Shown here: positions 1 through 8,468 of the stretch, one piece after another
Layout of the letters: each line of letters begins with the position of its first letter
Numbering within the stretch: the stretch's first letter is position 1
From: Janthinobacterium sp.
GTDB taxonomy: Bacteria; Pseudomonadota; Gammaproteobacteria; Burkholderiales; Burkholderiaceae_D
Reading direction: 5' to 3'
Length of the DNA: 64,000 bases
Assembly (NCBI RefSeq): GCF_009923995.1
Contig: NZ_RFSK01000004.1
Coordinates: 120,145-184,144, forward strand
Notes under the pieces: model-generated
The model's input: only the letters and a program-made list of their open reading frames with translations
Database searches by the model: none
What the model was told of the DNA's origin: nothing
Translations under genes and position numbers: made by a program

Positions 1-167
1 TGGCTGCCGTCGCCGATGGGCGGCTCCGTGCTGCCCATGATGAACGTGCCGGCGGGAATGCTGGCCATGGGTGGGAGGATGGGCGGCTGCGGGGCCGCCG
101 GTGCGGCCTGGACGCTGCCCGGGAGCGCGCAGGCGAGGCAAAGCAGGCCGTGTTTCAGGTGGTTCAT
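1..167 (-). CDS. Formylglycine-generating-enzyme-like (SUMF1/FGE-sulfatase domain) protein, N-terminal part
   Basis: Only the first 55 codons are inside the window; the gene runs off the left edge. Residues 1-21 form a signal peptide (basic start, hydrophobic core, VQA cleavage site), then a Pro/Ala linker and the motif IPAGTFIMGS at about 37-46, the typical opening of an FGE-sulfatase domain. Members of this family act on periplasmic proteins or have lost catalysis. Start chosen at 167 because AGGAAG sits 7 bases upstream; an in-frame ATG at 182 has no ribosome binding site. The catalytic region is outside the window, so activity cannot be judged. Confidence 0.7.
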   Translation of the reverse strand, partial: MNHLKHGLLCLACALPGSVQAAPAAPQPPILPPMASIPAGTFIMGSTEPPIGDGS

Positions 168-311
168 GGGCTTCCTGGTCATGGTGGGTGGAGGTCCAGA
201 TTGCCAGCCTGTCCCGCCCCGTGCCCTGCCCATGCGACGAATCGACAGTACGGCCGACGAATGGCAAGCCATGTTCTGGTCAATCAGGCAAGGGGCCGCT
301 ACACTACGCCC

Positions 312-1472
312 ATGATGCAAAAAACAACCCTGTCGCAGGGCTGGCGCTCGCTATGGGAGCTGCGCCCCCGGCATGCCGTCCCCCTCCCGACCCGCCTGCT
401 GCTCATTTCGCTGATCGGCGTCGCCCTGGCACTGGGCCTGATGGCCATCGTCGCCATCTTCGGGCGGGTCGACCGGCCGCGCTGGTGGTGGGCCTCGCTG
501 CTGCCGAACATCGGCATCTGCCTGTGCATCGTGCATACCCTGTTCGGCGCCCTGCGCCTGGCCGGGCGCTGGCTGCCCGCGCCGCTGGCCGAGCGCATGT
601 CGGACGTGCGCGACGTGCGCGCCGGCATGGCGCTGGGCGCGCTGGCCCTGGCCGCCATCATCGCGGGCATGACGATCGGCTTTACCATCGTGCCCATCCT
701 CGTCGGCTTCAAGCTGTGGGGCATGTTCGTCTCCCTGCCCGCCGCGCTGACCAAGTTTGCCGTCTTCATCCTCTTCATCATGGCCGCCAACTGGGCGTGG
801 TGGCGTGCGCGCCTGCGTCAGCAGCAGCTGCAGACCGAGGTGACGGATGCCCGCCTGCGCCTGCTGCAGGGGCAGATCGAGCCGCACCTGCTGTTCAACA
901 CCCTGGCCAACATCCAGAGCCTGATGGACTACGACCCGCCCCGCGCCAAGCGCATGCTGGAAACGTTTTCCGGCTACCTGCGCGCCAGCCTGGCGCAGCT
1001 GCGCCAGGGCGACAGCAGCGTGGACGCGGAACTCGACATGGCGCAGCAGTATCTTTCCTTGCTGCAAATACGCATGGAAGAGCGGCTGCGCTTCCGCATC
1101 GACGCCTGCGCGCAGGCGCGCCTGGCCCGCATGCCCGCGCTGATGCTGCAGCCGCTGGTGGAAAACGCCATCGAGCACGGACTGGCGCCCACCCTGGACG
1201 GTGGCAGCATCGTCGTGCGGGCCGTGGTGCGCGCGGGACGCCTGGAAGTGCGCGTGCTGGACGACGGCGCGGGCCTGGCCGCATCCGGCAAGCCGGCGCG
1301 CCCGGGCAGCGGCATGGCGCTGGCCAACCTGCGCTCGCGCCTGCAGGCCCAGTTCGGCGCCGACGCCAGCCTGAGCCTGCGCGAGCGCGAGGGCGGGCCT
1401 GGCACCGAAGCCGTGCTGGAGCTGCCCTGCCAGCCTGGCGCCGGCGCCACCGCCATGCCGGCGGCGGCATGA
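312..1472 (+). CDS. LytS/YpdA-type sensor histidine kinase
   Basis: Membrane sensor kinase of 386 residues. Four hydrophobic segments lie at about 28-50, 62-82, 105-132 and 136-160. The His_kinase (PF06580) domain follows with phospho-acceptor His192 in QIEPHLLFNTL, the N box LVENAIEHG near 283-290, and glycine-rich DDGAG (317-321) and GSGMALANL boxes. It overlaps the response regulator by ATGA, so the two form one two-component unit. The ATG at 312 is preferred over an upstream in-frame start at 150 because the -10-like TACACT at 300-305 lies just before it and there is no Shine-Dalgarno sequence, which suggests a leaderless message. The signal sensed is unknown. Confidence 0.9.
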   Translation: MMQKTTLSQGWRSLWELRPRHAVPLPTRLLLISLIGVALALGLMAIVAIFGRVDRPRWWWASLLPNIGICLCIVHTLFGALRLAGRWLPAPLAERMSDVRDVRAGMALGALALAAIIAGMTIGFTIVPILVGFKLWGMFVSLPAALTKFAVFILFIMAANWAWWRARLRQQQLQTEVTDARLRLLQGQIEPHLLFNTLANIQSLMDYDPPRAKRMLETFSGYLRASLAQLRQGDSSVDAELDMAQQYLSLLQIRMEERLRFRIDACAQARLARMPALMLQPLVENAIEHGLAPTLDGGSIVVRAVVRAGRLEVRVLDDGAGLAASGKPARPGSGMALANLRSRLQAQFGADASLSLREREGGPGTEAVLELPCQPGAGATAMPAAA

Positions 1473-2221
1473 TGCGCGCCCTGATCGCGGACGACGAGCC
1501 GCACCTGGCGCTGTACCTGCGCGACCAGCTGCTGGCCCTGTGGCCGGACTTGCAGGTCGTCCACGTGGCGCGCAACGGCATCGACGCCGCCGCCCGGATC
1601 GCCGAGCTGGAGCCCGATATCGCCTTCCTCGACATCCAGATGCCGGGCCTGACGGGGCTGGAGGTGGCGCAAGGCATCGAGGGCGCGACGCGCGTGGTCT
1701 TCGTCACGGCCTACGACGCATTTGCCCTGCAGGCGTTCGAGCACGCGGCCCTCGACTACCTGCTCAAGCCGGTCACGGCAGAGCGGCTGGCCCGCACCGT
1801 GGTGCGCCTGCACTCCGTGCCGCCCCAGCCGCCCGCCAGCGCGGCCATGGCGCAGGCCTTGCAGCAGCTGGCCCCCGCGCCCGGCCCTGCCCGCCCCCGG
1901 CTGCGCTACATCCTGGCCTCCCGGGGCGAGCGCGCGCACCACCTCGACGTGGCCCAGGTGCGCTTTTTCCATGCGGACGACAAGTACACGGTGGTGGCCA
2001 GCGTGGAGGGCGAATTCCTGATCCGCACGCCCATCATCGAGCTGGCCGCCCAGCTTGATCCGGAACAATTCTGGCAGGTGCACCGCTCCACCGTGGTCAA
2101 CCTGGCCTGGCTGGACGGCACGCGCCGCGACGAAGCGAGCCGCTTGTTCCTGCGCATGCGCGGCCACGCGGACGAGCTGCCCGTGAGCCGCGCCTTCGTG
2201 CACCTGTTCAGGGCCATGTAG
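1469..2221 (+). CDS. LytTR-family response regulator
   Basis: Partner of the preceding kinase. Residues 1-120 are a receiver domain with acidic DDE at 8-10 and phospho-acceptor Asp55 in FLDIQMPG; residues about 145-245 are a LytTR DNA-binding domain (YILASRGER start, HRSTVVNL near the end), the AlgR/LytR type that binds tandem direct repeats. The start is ATG 1469, overlapping the kinase stop (ATGA); a second ATG follows at once at 1472. Total 250 residues. In this family targets often concern exopolysaccharide, cell envelope or uptake genes, but nothing here identifies the target. Confidence 0.9.
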   Translation: MMRALIADDEPHLALYLRDQLLALWPDLQVVHVARNGIDAAARIAELEPDIAFLDIQMPGLTGLEVAQGIEGATRVVFVTAYDAFALQAFEHAALDYLLKPVTAERLARTVVRLHSVPPQPPASAAMAQALQQLAPAPGPARPRLRYILASRGERAHHLDVAQVRFFHADDKYTVVASVEGEFLIRTPIIELAAQLDPEQFWQVHRSTVVNLAWLDGTRRDEASRLFLRMRGHADELPVSRAFVHLFRAM

Positions 2222-2324
2222 CGCCCGGCTTGCCATCCGTCGCGCCGGCTGTCGATGCGTCGCAAGTGCCGTGCGGCGGGCCTGGCCGTCGGCGATGCTG
2301 GGGTTTTCCCTGCCGGAGACATCC

Positions 2325-3134
2325 ATGCTCATCCCCTTCCTGCTTTCCCTGTGCGCGGCCACCGCCGCGCCGGCCCTGCCCGTCCCCGCCATCGACAGCA
2401 TCGGCGGGCGCCAGCTGGAGTCGCTGACCCTGCGCCACGCCACCTCGCGCGACGTGGTGGTGTTCGAGAACGGCTCGCGCGCCACCATCGAGAAATGGGG
2501 CACGGTGCCGGCGCGGCTGGCGCAGCAGGCGAGCGTGTTCGCCTACAACCGGCCCGGCTATGGCCACAGTGAGGCGGCCGCCACGCCGCGCGACGGGCGC
2601 ACCATCGTCGAGGAGCTGCGCGCCGCGCTGCGCTTCAAGGGCCTAGCGCCGCCCTACGTGCTGGTCGGCCATTCGCTGGGCGGCCTGTACCTGCAGCTGT
2701 ATGCGCGCGCCTATCCGCGGGAGGTCAAGGCGCTGGTGCTGGTCGACGCCCTGTATCCGCGCATGGTCAGGCCCGTGCAGGAGTTTCCGTGGCTCACGCG
2801 CATCGCCGGCCGGCTGGCCTTTTCCCGCACGGTGTGGCGCGAAATCGAGCACATCGACGCGACGGGCGAGATGGTGCTGGACTTGCCGGACGCCGGCACG
2901 CCCGTGGTGCGCCTGGAAAACCGGCCCGTTTCCAGCACGGCGATCGCCGTGGACTTCGGCGCGTTCAGGATGGACCAGGCCAGCCGCGACGCCGTCAAGG
3001 CGCTGTATCCGCAGGCCGTCAACATGGCGGCCGATTCCAGCCACCAGATGGCCCTGACGTCGCCGGACGTCGTCGTGGCCGCGATCCGGCAGGTACTGCC
3101 GCCGGCGGCCGAGAAAGTTGCTTTGGGAGAATGA
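2325..3134 (+). CDS. Secreted alpha/beta hydrolase
   Basis: 269-residue hydrolase with a short signal peptide (hydrophobic residues 2-15). The alpha/beta fold shows YNRPGYG (74-80), typical of the strand after the oxyanion hole, and nucleophile elbow GHSLGG with Ser117. The likely catalytic His is in DSSHQMAL near the C terminus. Start at 2325 is chosen because GGAG lies 8 bases upstream and the signal peptide starts here; an upstream ATG at 2271 would add 18 residues of poor character. It may be a lipase, esterase or haloperoxidase-type enzyme; the substrate cannot be told. A strong hairpin follows. Confidence 0.8.
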   Translation: MLIPFLLSLCAATAAPALPVPAIDSIGGRQLESLTLRHATSRDVVVFENGSRATIEKWGTVPARLAQQASVFAYNRPGYGHSEAAATPRDGRTIVEELRAALRFKGLAPPYVLVGHSLGGLYLQLYARAYPREVKALVLVDALYPRMVRPVQEFPWLTRIAGRLAFSRTVWREIEHIDATGEMVLDLPDAGTPVVRLENRPVSSTAIAVDFGAFRMDQASRDAVKALYPQAVNMAADSSHQMALTSPDVVVAAIRQVLPPAAEKVALGE

Positions 3135-3177
3135 TTCCCGGGCCAGCCATGCCTGATGTGGAGCCGGGCTGTAAACG

Positions 3178-3211
3178 CGACCGGCCCGCCGTGTGTGCGG
3201 CGGGCCGGTCG
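3178..3211. terminator. Bidirectional hairpin between convergent genes
   Basis: A perfect 14-bp stem (CGACCGGCCCGCCG and its complement) with a 6-base TGTGTG loop lies between the stop codons of the hydrolase (3134) and the convergent MFS gene (3245). There is no long T tract on either side, so intrinsic termination is likely but not certain. Confidence 0.55.
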
Positions 3212-3244
3212 TCGTGCGGCATGAGGGGGCGCGAAGCCCGTGCA

Positions 3245-4732
3245 TCACGCGGCGCGGCGTGCGCGCAGGTGCAGGTAGCGGATGGCGCCGGCGGCGGTCA
3301 TCAGGATGGCGGAAGCCGTTGCCAGCACGACAATAAATGCCTTGTCGAAGGCCGAACGGGCCAGTTCCGACACTTGCAGGCCCAGTTCGGCCGGCAGCTG
3401 CTCGGCGGCCAGCAGGGCCGCGTCCAGGGTGTCATGCACGTTCGGCAACACGCCCGCGCTTTCCGGGATCACCAGGGTGGCGCTGTAGACGGCCGACAGG
3501 ATGGTGCCCAGCACCGTCACGCCGATCACGGCGCCCAGTTCGTACGACACTTCCTCGATCGAGGCGGCCATGCCGGCCTGTTGCGGCGCCACGTTGAGCA
3601 TCACGGCGCTGGAGGCGGCCGTCATGACGGCGCCCAGGCCCAGGCCCAGGATCACCAGGCTGGCTACCTGCGCCGGGACGGTGGCGTTGTGCAGCAGCAG
3701 ATAAGACGCCATGCCGATGCCCGACAGCAGCAAGGAACCCCACAGGACCTTGGCCTTGTCGGCCCGCGGCAGCATGAAACCCGTCAGCGGACCCGCAAAC
3801 ACGGACGCCAGCGGCAGCGGCAGCAGCAGCAGGCCCGCTTCCAGCGGCGACAATTCACGCACCAGCTGCATGTGCTGGCTCAGCGCCAGTTCCATGCCGA
3901 TCAGGGCGGCGGAGGCCACCATGGCGGCGGCCACGGCGCTGGAAAACGGCAGTTCGCGGAACAGGGCGAAGTCGATCAGCGGCCTGGCCTGGCGCTTCTG
4001 GCGGCGCACGAAGGCCAGCATGAAGACGGCGCCCACGGCGAACGAGGCGGCGGCCAGCGCATACGAAGGCTGCGACTTGCCCAGCTCCTTGATGGCATAC
4101 ACGCCGCCAAGCAGGCCCATCATGATTTGCAGCGAGCCCTTCAAATCCCACGGCTTGTCGCGGTTGCCGGCCCGTTTCGGCAGGATGACGGTGGCCAGCA
4201 CCAGGGTCAGCACGACGATGGGCACGTTGATCAGGAAGACGGAACCCCACCAGTAGTGTTCCATCAGGAAACCACCGAGCACGGGACCGAAGGCGGCGCC
4301 GCCCGAGGCGATGGCGGCCCACACGCCGATGGCGAACGAGCGCTCGCGGTTGTCCGTAAAGGTCAGGCGGATGATGGACAGGGTGGCCGGCATCATCAGG
4401 GCGGCGCCGATGGCCAGCAGCACGCGGGCAAAGATCAGCCATTCCGGCGCGGGCGAAAACGCGGCGCACAGCGAGGCGATGCCGAACACGGCCAGGCCGG
4501 CGAGGAAGACGGGTTTGTGGCCCAGGCGGTCACCGAGGGTGCCCAGGCCGGGCAGCAGGCCGGAGACGACCAGCGCGTAGACGTTGATGATCCACAGTTT
4601 TTCGGAAGCGGACGCTTGCAGGTCGCGCGTCAGCGCGGGCAAGGCGGTGTAGAGCACGGTCATGTCGACCACGATCAGGAACAGGGCGCTGGAGACGATG
4701 GCCAGCGTCAGCCATTTTTTCATTGGATGCAT
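3245..4732 (-). CDS. MFS drug exporter, DHA2 (14-TM) family, SmvA/LfrA-like
   Basis: Inner-membrane proton antiporter of about 495 residues. The N terminus (MKKWLTLAIV... DMTVLYTALP) carries the DHA family motif D1-type sequence LYTALPALTRDL, followed by GDRLGHKPVF (motif A) and the long 14-helix pattern of the DHA2 group. Such pumps export cationic drugs and dyes such as methyl viologen or quaternary ammonium compounds. Start is ATG 4732 with GAG 9 bases upstream; the alternative ATG at 4723 has no ribosome binding site. It is transcribed alone, away from a 119-bp spacer. No adjacent TetR-type regulator is present. Confidence 0.85.
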   Translation of the reverse strand: MHPMKKWLTLAIVSSALFLIVVDMTVLYTALPALTRDLQASASEKLWIINVYALVVSGLLPGLGTLGDRLGHKPVFLAGLAVFGIASLCAAFSPAPEWLIFARVLLAIGAALMMPATLSIIRLTFTDNRERSFAIGVWAAIASGGAAFGPVLGGFLMEHYWWGSVFLINVPIVVLTLVLATVILPKRAGNRDKPWDLKGSLQIMMGLLGGVYAIKELGKSQPSYALAAASFAVGAVFMLAFVRRQKRQARPLIDFALFRELPFSSAVAAAMVASAALIGMELALSQHMQLVRELSPLEAGLLLLPLPLASVFAGPLTGFMLPRADKAKVLWGSLLLSGIGMASYLLLHNATVPAQVASLVILGLGLGAVMTAASSAVMLNVAPQQAGMAASIEEVSYELGAVIGVTVLGTILSAVYSATLVIPESAGVLPNVHDTLDAALLAAEQLPAELGLQVSELARSAFDKAFIVVLATASAILMTAAGAIRYLHLRARRAA

Positions 4733-4851
4733 AAACAACTCATGGATTGTAGTGTAACTTTTAACAACTATCGGTATGGATGAACTTGGTGCTGCGCAAA
4801 TATTTGCGTTCCAGGCTGCCACGGGCCTGGGCTGGGCGGGGGCGGCGGGCG

Positions 4852-5436
4852 TCAGCCACGGTCGCCATCCTGGTCATCCACGGCGGACGTCACCGCCGGC
4901 ACGTCGAGTTCGCGCAGCATGACGACGGACACCTGCTTGAAGCCGCGCCCCTGGAAGAAGGCCTGCGCCGTCAGGTTGTGCGCGCCGCATTCGAGGAACA
5001 GCCGGGCGATGCCGTGGCTGCGCAATTCGCCGGCGATCCACTCCACCAGCAGGCTGCCGATGCCGCTGCCCCGCACGGACGGCAGCAGGACCAGGTCGTC
5101 CAGCGCGGCAAACGATTTCGAGGCGCGCTGGCGCGTGTCGATGGACACCAGGGCCATGCCGACGATGGCCTCGCCCGCCGTGGCCACGGCCAGCAGGGTC
5201 GAATCGCCATGCTCCCAGTCATGCGACAGGGCGGCGCGGATTTCGCCACGTATGACTTCCGGCAAGTCCGCGCGCCAGTTGCCGGGCGCATCGGCGCGTT
5301 CGCCCTGCAGCTCCGAATGGGAAATGTAGTCGGCGCTGACGTTGTCAAGATAGAGCTTGCACAGCGCATCTTCGGCGGTGGCGTCGTGACACCAGCTGAA
5401 GCTGATGGCAGGGGTAGGGACTTGAGCGTTTTTCAT
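4852..5436 (-). CDS. GNAT-family N-acetyltransferase
   Basis: 194-residue acetyltransferase. The acetyl-CoA-binding motif A is seen as LVLLPSVRGSGIGSLLVEW, followed by LFLECGAHNLTAQAFFQGRGFKQ, the usual motif B arrangement. Start is ATG 5436 behind GAGATCC; translation upstream of this has no support. It is transcribed divergently from the LysR regulator at 5534, so the regulator probably controls this gene. The acceptor substrate is unknown; small amines or amino acids are typical for such GNATs. A C-terminal tail rich in Asp and Val follows the fold. Confidence 0.85.
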   Translation of the reverse strand: MKNAQVPTPAISFSWCHDATAEDALCKLYLDNVSADYISHSELQGERADAPGNWRADLPEVIRGEIRAALSHDWEHGDSTLLAVATAGEAIVGMALVSIDTRQRASKSFAALDDLVLLPSVRGSGIGSLLVEWIAGELRSHGIARLFLECGAHNLTAQAFFQGRGFKQVSVVMLRELDVPAVTSAVDDQDGDRG

Positions 5437-5483
5437 GGCGGATCTCGTGTTGTTGAAAATGTAAATGCATTTTATGTCGCCCC

Positions 5484-5522
5484 TGAATGGCATTCAAGTT
5501 AAAATCCATCTGTAAAACAGAT
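5484..5522. promoter_or_regulatory. Two palindromic operator candidates in the GNAT/LysR divergent promoter
   Basis: TGAATG-G-CATTCA at 5484-5496 is a perfect 13-bp dyad that satisfies the LysR T-N11-A rule. A second perfect dyad, ATCTGT-AAA-ACAGAT, lies at 5508-5522 and abuts the AGGTGG ribosome binding site of the LysR gene. The first fits activation of the divergent acetyltransferase gene; the second is placed for autoregulation. Binding is inferred. Confidence 0.5.
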
Positions 5523-5533
5523 AGGTGGATGCC

Positions 5534-6415
5534 ATGCAATGGACTTTGGAACAAATGCGCTACTTCGAGGCGGCCGTCGCGGCCGGTTCTTTCTCGGGCG
5601 CGGCGCGCCGGCTGGGCCGCGCGCAATCGGTGGTCAGCACCTCGATCGGCCTGCTGGAAGCGGAATTCGGCGTGGAACTGTTCGACCGCTCGCGCCGCAG
5701 CGCCGTGCTGACGGAAGCGGGCAAGGCGATGCACCTGGAAGCATGCGAACTGCTGCGCCAGGCCGAGCGCCTGCAACTGCGCGCCCAGCTCCTGAGCGCC
5801 GCGCCCGAGGCGCAGCTGACCCTGGCGCTGGACGAAGCCCTGCCCTACCTGGCCATCAGTACCCTGGTGAAGGAACTGGCGGCGCGCTACCCGGCGCTGG
5901 AACTGGTCATGCTCAACGCCACGGCGTCCGAGGTGGCGCAATACGTGGAGCAGCAGCAGGCCGACGTGGCCTTCCACTTCGACCGCGGGCCCATCTCGCC
6001 CGTGCTGGAACAGCAGCACATCGGCAGTGTGGCGCAAGGCGTGTTCGTCGCCAAGGGGCACCCGATGGCGCACGGCCAGGAAGTGAGCCGCAACGAGCTG
6101 ACCCGCTACCGCCAGCTGATCATGGATTCCGAACTGAACCGCGAACACGCCTTCAGCCCCGCCGTCTGGTTTTCCGACAGTTTCTACAGCATCGCGGAAA
6201 TGGTCGCCGACGAGCTGGGCTGGGCCATCCTGCCCCTGAACATCGCCAATTACGACAATTACAAGGGCTATCTGCAGGAAGTGCCCTGCCCCGCCCTGGC
6301 CTTATCCAGGCTGCCCGTGCGGCGGCTGTCGATTCATGGCAAGAAGCTCAGCGAGACGAGCTTGTGGCTGACGACCCGGCTGGCGGAACTGCTGGCGGAC
6401 GGGCCGCGGGGGTGA
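5534..6415 (+). CDS. LysR-family transcriptional regulator
   Basis: 293-residue regulator. N-terminal winged helix-turn-helix (FEAAVAAGSFSGAARRLGRAQSVVSTSIGLLE pattern at about 10-42, then FDRSRRSAVLTEAG), followed by a periplasmic-binding-like effector domain (about 90-290). Start is ATG 5534 with AGGTGG five bases upstream; a GTG at 5525 would disrupt this site. It is divergent from the GNAT gene at 4852-5436 with two palindromes in the 97-bp spacer. The effector is unknown. Confidence 0.88.
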   Translation: MQWTLEQMRYFEAAVAAGSFSGAARRLGRAQSVVSTSIGLLEAEFGVELFDRSRRSAVLTEAGKAMHLEACELLRQAERLQLRAQLLSAAPEAQLTLALDEALPYLAISTLVKELAARYPALELVMLNATASEVAQYVEQQQADVAFHFDRGPISPVLEQQHIGSVAQGVFVAKGHPMAHGQEVSRNELTRYRQLIMDSELNREHAFSPAVWFSDSFYSIAEMVADELGWAILPLNIANYDNYKGYLQEVPCPALALSRLPVRRLSIHGKKLSETSLWLTTRLAELLADGPRG

Positions 6416-6677
6416 GGCGTGCCGCGGCCCTACGGGTAATGACATGAAGGAAAGCCGGCGCGGGCATGTTGATGGCATGGCAACGGCATCTTGCAAAATG
6501 TTTATTGATGTTAAGGTTACCGGTCGATATTGCCCCTGAAAAAAGTGAAGACAAACCGCCCATGCGTTATTTTTCTTCCCCACATGGTGAACAACTATTA
6601 TTAATGCCTGGCGCCGCTGCCGGCATTCAGCCTGCACGGCACGGCGACATCGATATGACAGCGAGAAGGAATACGGC

Positions 6678-6917
6678 ATGGACTTCAATTGGCATGGCGG
6701 CGTCATCACCCGGAAAACCAGTGTTGACGCCCACTATAAAAACACGCAGAACGTCAGGCGCTTCCTGCTTGCCCAGTGCGGGCCGCAATTCAAGTTCGAC
6801 CGGGATTTCATGGCCTGGACACGCGATGGCGCTGCCAAGACCATGGGCGATGTCGCGGATGAATGGATGCGTCGGCGTGGCATGTCCACGCACGGGTACG
6901 CAGAGAGGAATGCGTAG
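6678..6917 (+). CDS. DUF6434-family small protein
   Basis: 79-residue cytoplasmic protein. It matches the DUF6434 pattern as I recall it: an opening FNWHGGVIT, then YKNTQNVRRFL and a closing FDRDFMAW...KTMGDVADEW. The same module is found alone or joined to SAP-type DNA-binding domains, so nucleic-acid interaction is possible but unproven. GAGAAGG lies 8-14 bases upstream of the ATG. It is followed without a gap by the next gene, whose ATG starts one base after this stop. The 262-bp region before it (6416-6677) is AT-richer and holds nothing else I can support. Confidence 0.7.
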   Translation: MDFNWHGGVITRKTSVDAHYKNTQNVRRFLLAQCGPQFKFDRDFMAWTRDGAAKTMGDVADEWMRRRGMSTHGYAERNA

Positions 6918-7397
6918 ATGCCCATGATGCACTCTGCCGTCGTCGCCAGCTGGCTCGCCATGGCCAAGGACGATGCCGTGGTGATCGATCCTGACGACAT
7001 CAATCACGAAGCCATGAGCAATATGTGGCGCTTTTCGCCCACGGACGAGGAAACGCCGCACGTAGCGGCGGCGGATATCGTCGAATTCATCGGCCAGGTG
7101 ATCGCGGCACGCAGCAGCGCGCTCGCTGGCGAGGCGATGCTGTTCTATTGCTGGCACGATGCGCAATGCCGCCAGTTGCGCTTCAGTCTGGTATCGCGCT
7201 CGCACGGGCGGCTGCCGTTTCGCCGCGAGGTGCGTGCAACGCAGGACGTGTCCCTGATCGCCGAGCGCGTGGTCAACGGGGACTGGCGCAACGCGCATTT
7301 CATGCAAGACCCGTCGGAGGACGCCGATGGGCAGGAGGCAGCGCCGTTCATCCTGCCCGTGTTTGTCTTCCCCGTGCCGCAGGCATCCCCCGCCTGA
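6918..7397 (+). CDS. Hypothetical protein cotranscribed with DUF6434 gene
   Basis: 159 residues, no signal peptide or membrane segment, no family recognised. The middle contains FIGQVIAARSSALAGEAMLFYCWHD, which reads like a compact alpha/beta domain, and the C terminus is a hydrophobic-proline tail (FILPVFVFPVP). GAGGAA at about 6907 supports the ATG at 6918, placed immediately after the DUF6434 stop. The two genes are very probably one operon. It ends 18 bp before the end of the convergent oxidoreductase gene. Confidence 0.6.
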   Translation: MPMMHSAVVASWLAMAKDDAVVIDPDDINHEAMSNMWRFSPTDEETPHVAAADIVEFIGQVIAARSSALAGEAMLFYCWHDAQCRQLRFSLVSRSHGRLPFRREVRATQDVSLIAERVVNGDWRNAHFMQDPSEDADGQEAAPFILPVFVFPVPQASPA

Positions 7398-7415
7398 CTC
7401 CCCGCCGGAGCGCTT

Positions 7416-8468
7416 TTACGCGAGGAAACGCGCGGGCCGGCACGCCTGCAGGGCTGATGCCGGCTGGCCGTCGACGATTTCCCCGCTGGCCAGCTGGCCC
7501 ACGATGGCTGCCAGCACGACGCCCGGATGCATGACGCACGCATACACGCCTTCCACCTGCGGCAAAAAGCCGATGACGGGCACGCCGTCAACGGGCATGG
7601 GGCGCAGGCCGATGGCGGCGAAGTCCGGCGCGATGGCCTCGGCGCCCTCCAGTTCCGCCCGGATGGCGCTGGCCGTGCGCCGCGCCATGGCGGCGGGCTG
7701 ATGGTCCGGCGCATCGTCCACATAGTCTTCCGCCGCCAGCAGGGTCCCGTCTTCGGCTTGCCGCACTTCCATCGCATGGCTGGAAATGATGCCGCGCACG
7801 AGGCCGGGCGGCGCCTGGTAGCGCAGGAAGATGGCGGGCGAGGCGTGGATGGGCAGGCTGGCGCCCAGCTGCGCGGCCAGGCTGGCCGTGCCCGTGCCCG
7901 CTGCCAGCACGACCACGTCCGCCGCGATGACGCCGGCGGCCGTTTCCACGCCCGTCACCCGCGTCCCCGAAACGGCAAATTCCTGCACGGGCGTGCGCGT
8001 GAGCACGGTCGCGCCCAGCGCCCGGGCCGCCGCCAGCAAGGCGTGCGTGGCGGCAACGGCGTCGAGGGCGCCCTGCTCCGGCTCGTGGACGGCCTGTTGC
8101 GGCGCTTGCCGCAGCTGCGGTTCCAGCTGCGCGATGCGCGTCCGGTCAATCAGCCGGGACTGCGGCGACGTGCGCCCGTCCTGCGTGCCATACGACAAGG
8201 CGCCATGCCAGCGCACGTGCAAGCCGGGCACCTGCGCTTCCAGCCGCCGGTAGGCGGCGATGGCGCCGCCGCGCAGGGCTGCAATCGGGTCCGGCCCTGC
8301 GCAGGAGGTGTTAATCCAGGCGAAAGACGTGGCCGTCACGCCGGACGCGATATCGCCCGCCTCGACCACGGAGACGCGCGCGCCCCTGGCGGCCAGGTGA
8401 TAGGCGAGCGACGCGCCGACGATGCCGGCGCCGATGACGATGATGTGGCGGGGCTGCTCACTCGTCAT
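7416..8468 (-). CDS. FAD-dependent amino-acid-oxidase-type oxidoreductase (DAO family)
   Basis: 350-residue flavoenzyme. The dinucleotide-binding fingerprint IVIGAGIVGASLAYHLAARG...VVEAG is at residues 9-37. A second FAD contact VVVLAAGTGT lies mid-protein and a C-terminal GLRPMPVDGVPVIGF...HPGVVLAAIVG matches the DAO family end. These enzymes oxidise amines or D-amino acids (glycine oxidase, DadA and relatives). Start ATG 8468 overlaps the stop of the upstream GNAT gene by 11 bp, which suggests translational coupling. The substrate is not evident. Confidence 0.85.
   Translation of the reverse strand: MTSEQPRHIIVIGAGIVGASLAYHLAARGARVSVVEAGDIASGVTATSFAWINTSCAGPDPIAALRGGAIAAYRRLEAQVPGLHVRWHGALSYGTQDGRTSPQSRLIDRTRIAQLEPQLRQAPQQAVHEPEQGALDAVAATHALLAAARALGATVLTRTPVQEFAVSGTRVTGVETAAGVIAADVVVLAAGTGTASLAAQLGASLPIHASPAIFLRYQAPPGLVRGIISSHAMEVRQAEDGTLLAAEDYVDDAPDHQPAAMARRTASAIRAELEGAEAIAPDFAAIGLRPMPVDGVPVIGFLPQVEGVYACVMHPGVVLAAIVGQLASGEIVDGQPASALQACRPARFLA

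Noticed and set aside
71..1468. Open frame covering the histidine kinase in another frame
   Set aside because: High-GC shadow: the kinase motifs are in the frame that starts at 312, and this frame is Arg/Ala/Gly-rich without any domain.
2789..4783. Long open frame opposite the MFS exporter
   Set aside because: Gln/His/Gly-rich antisense shadow; the DHA2 motifs are on the minus strand.
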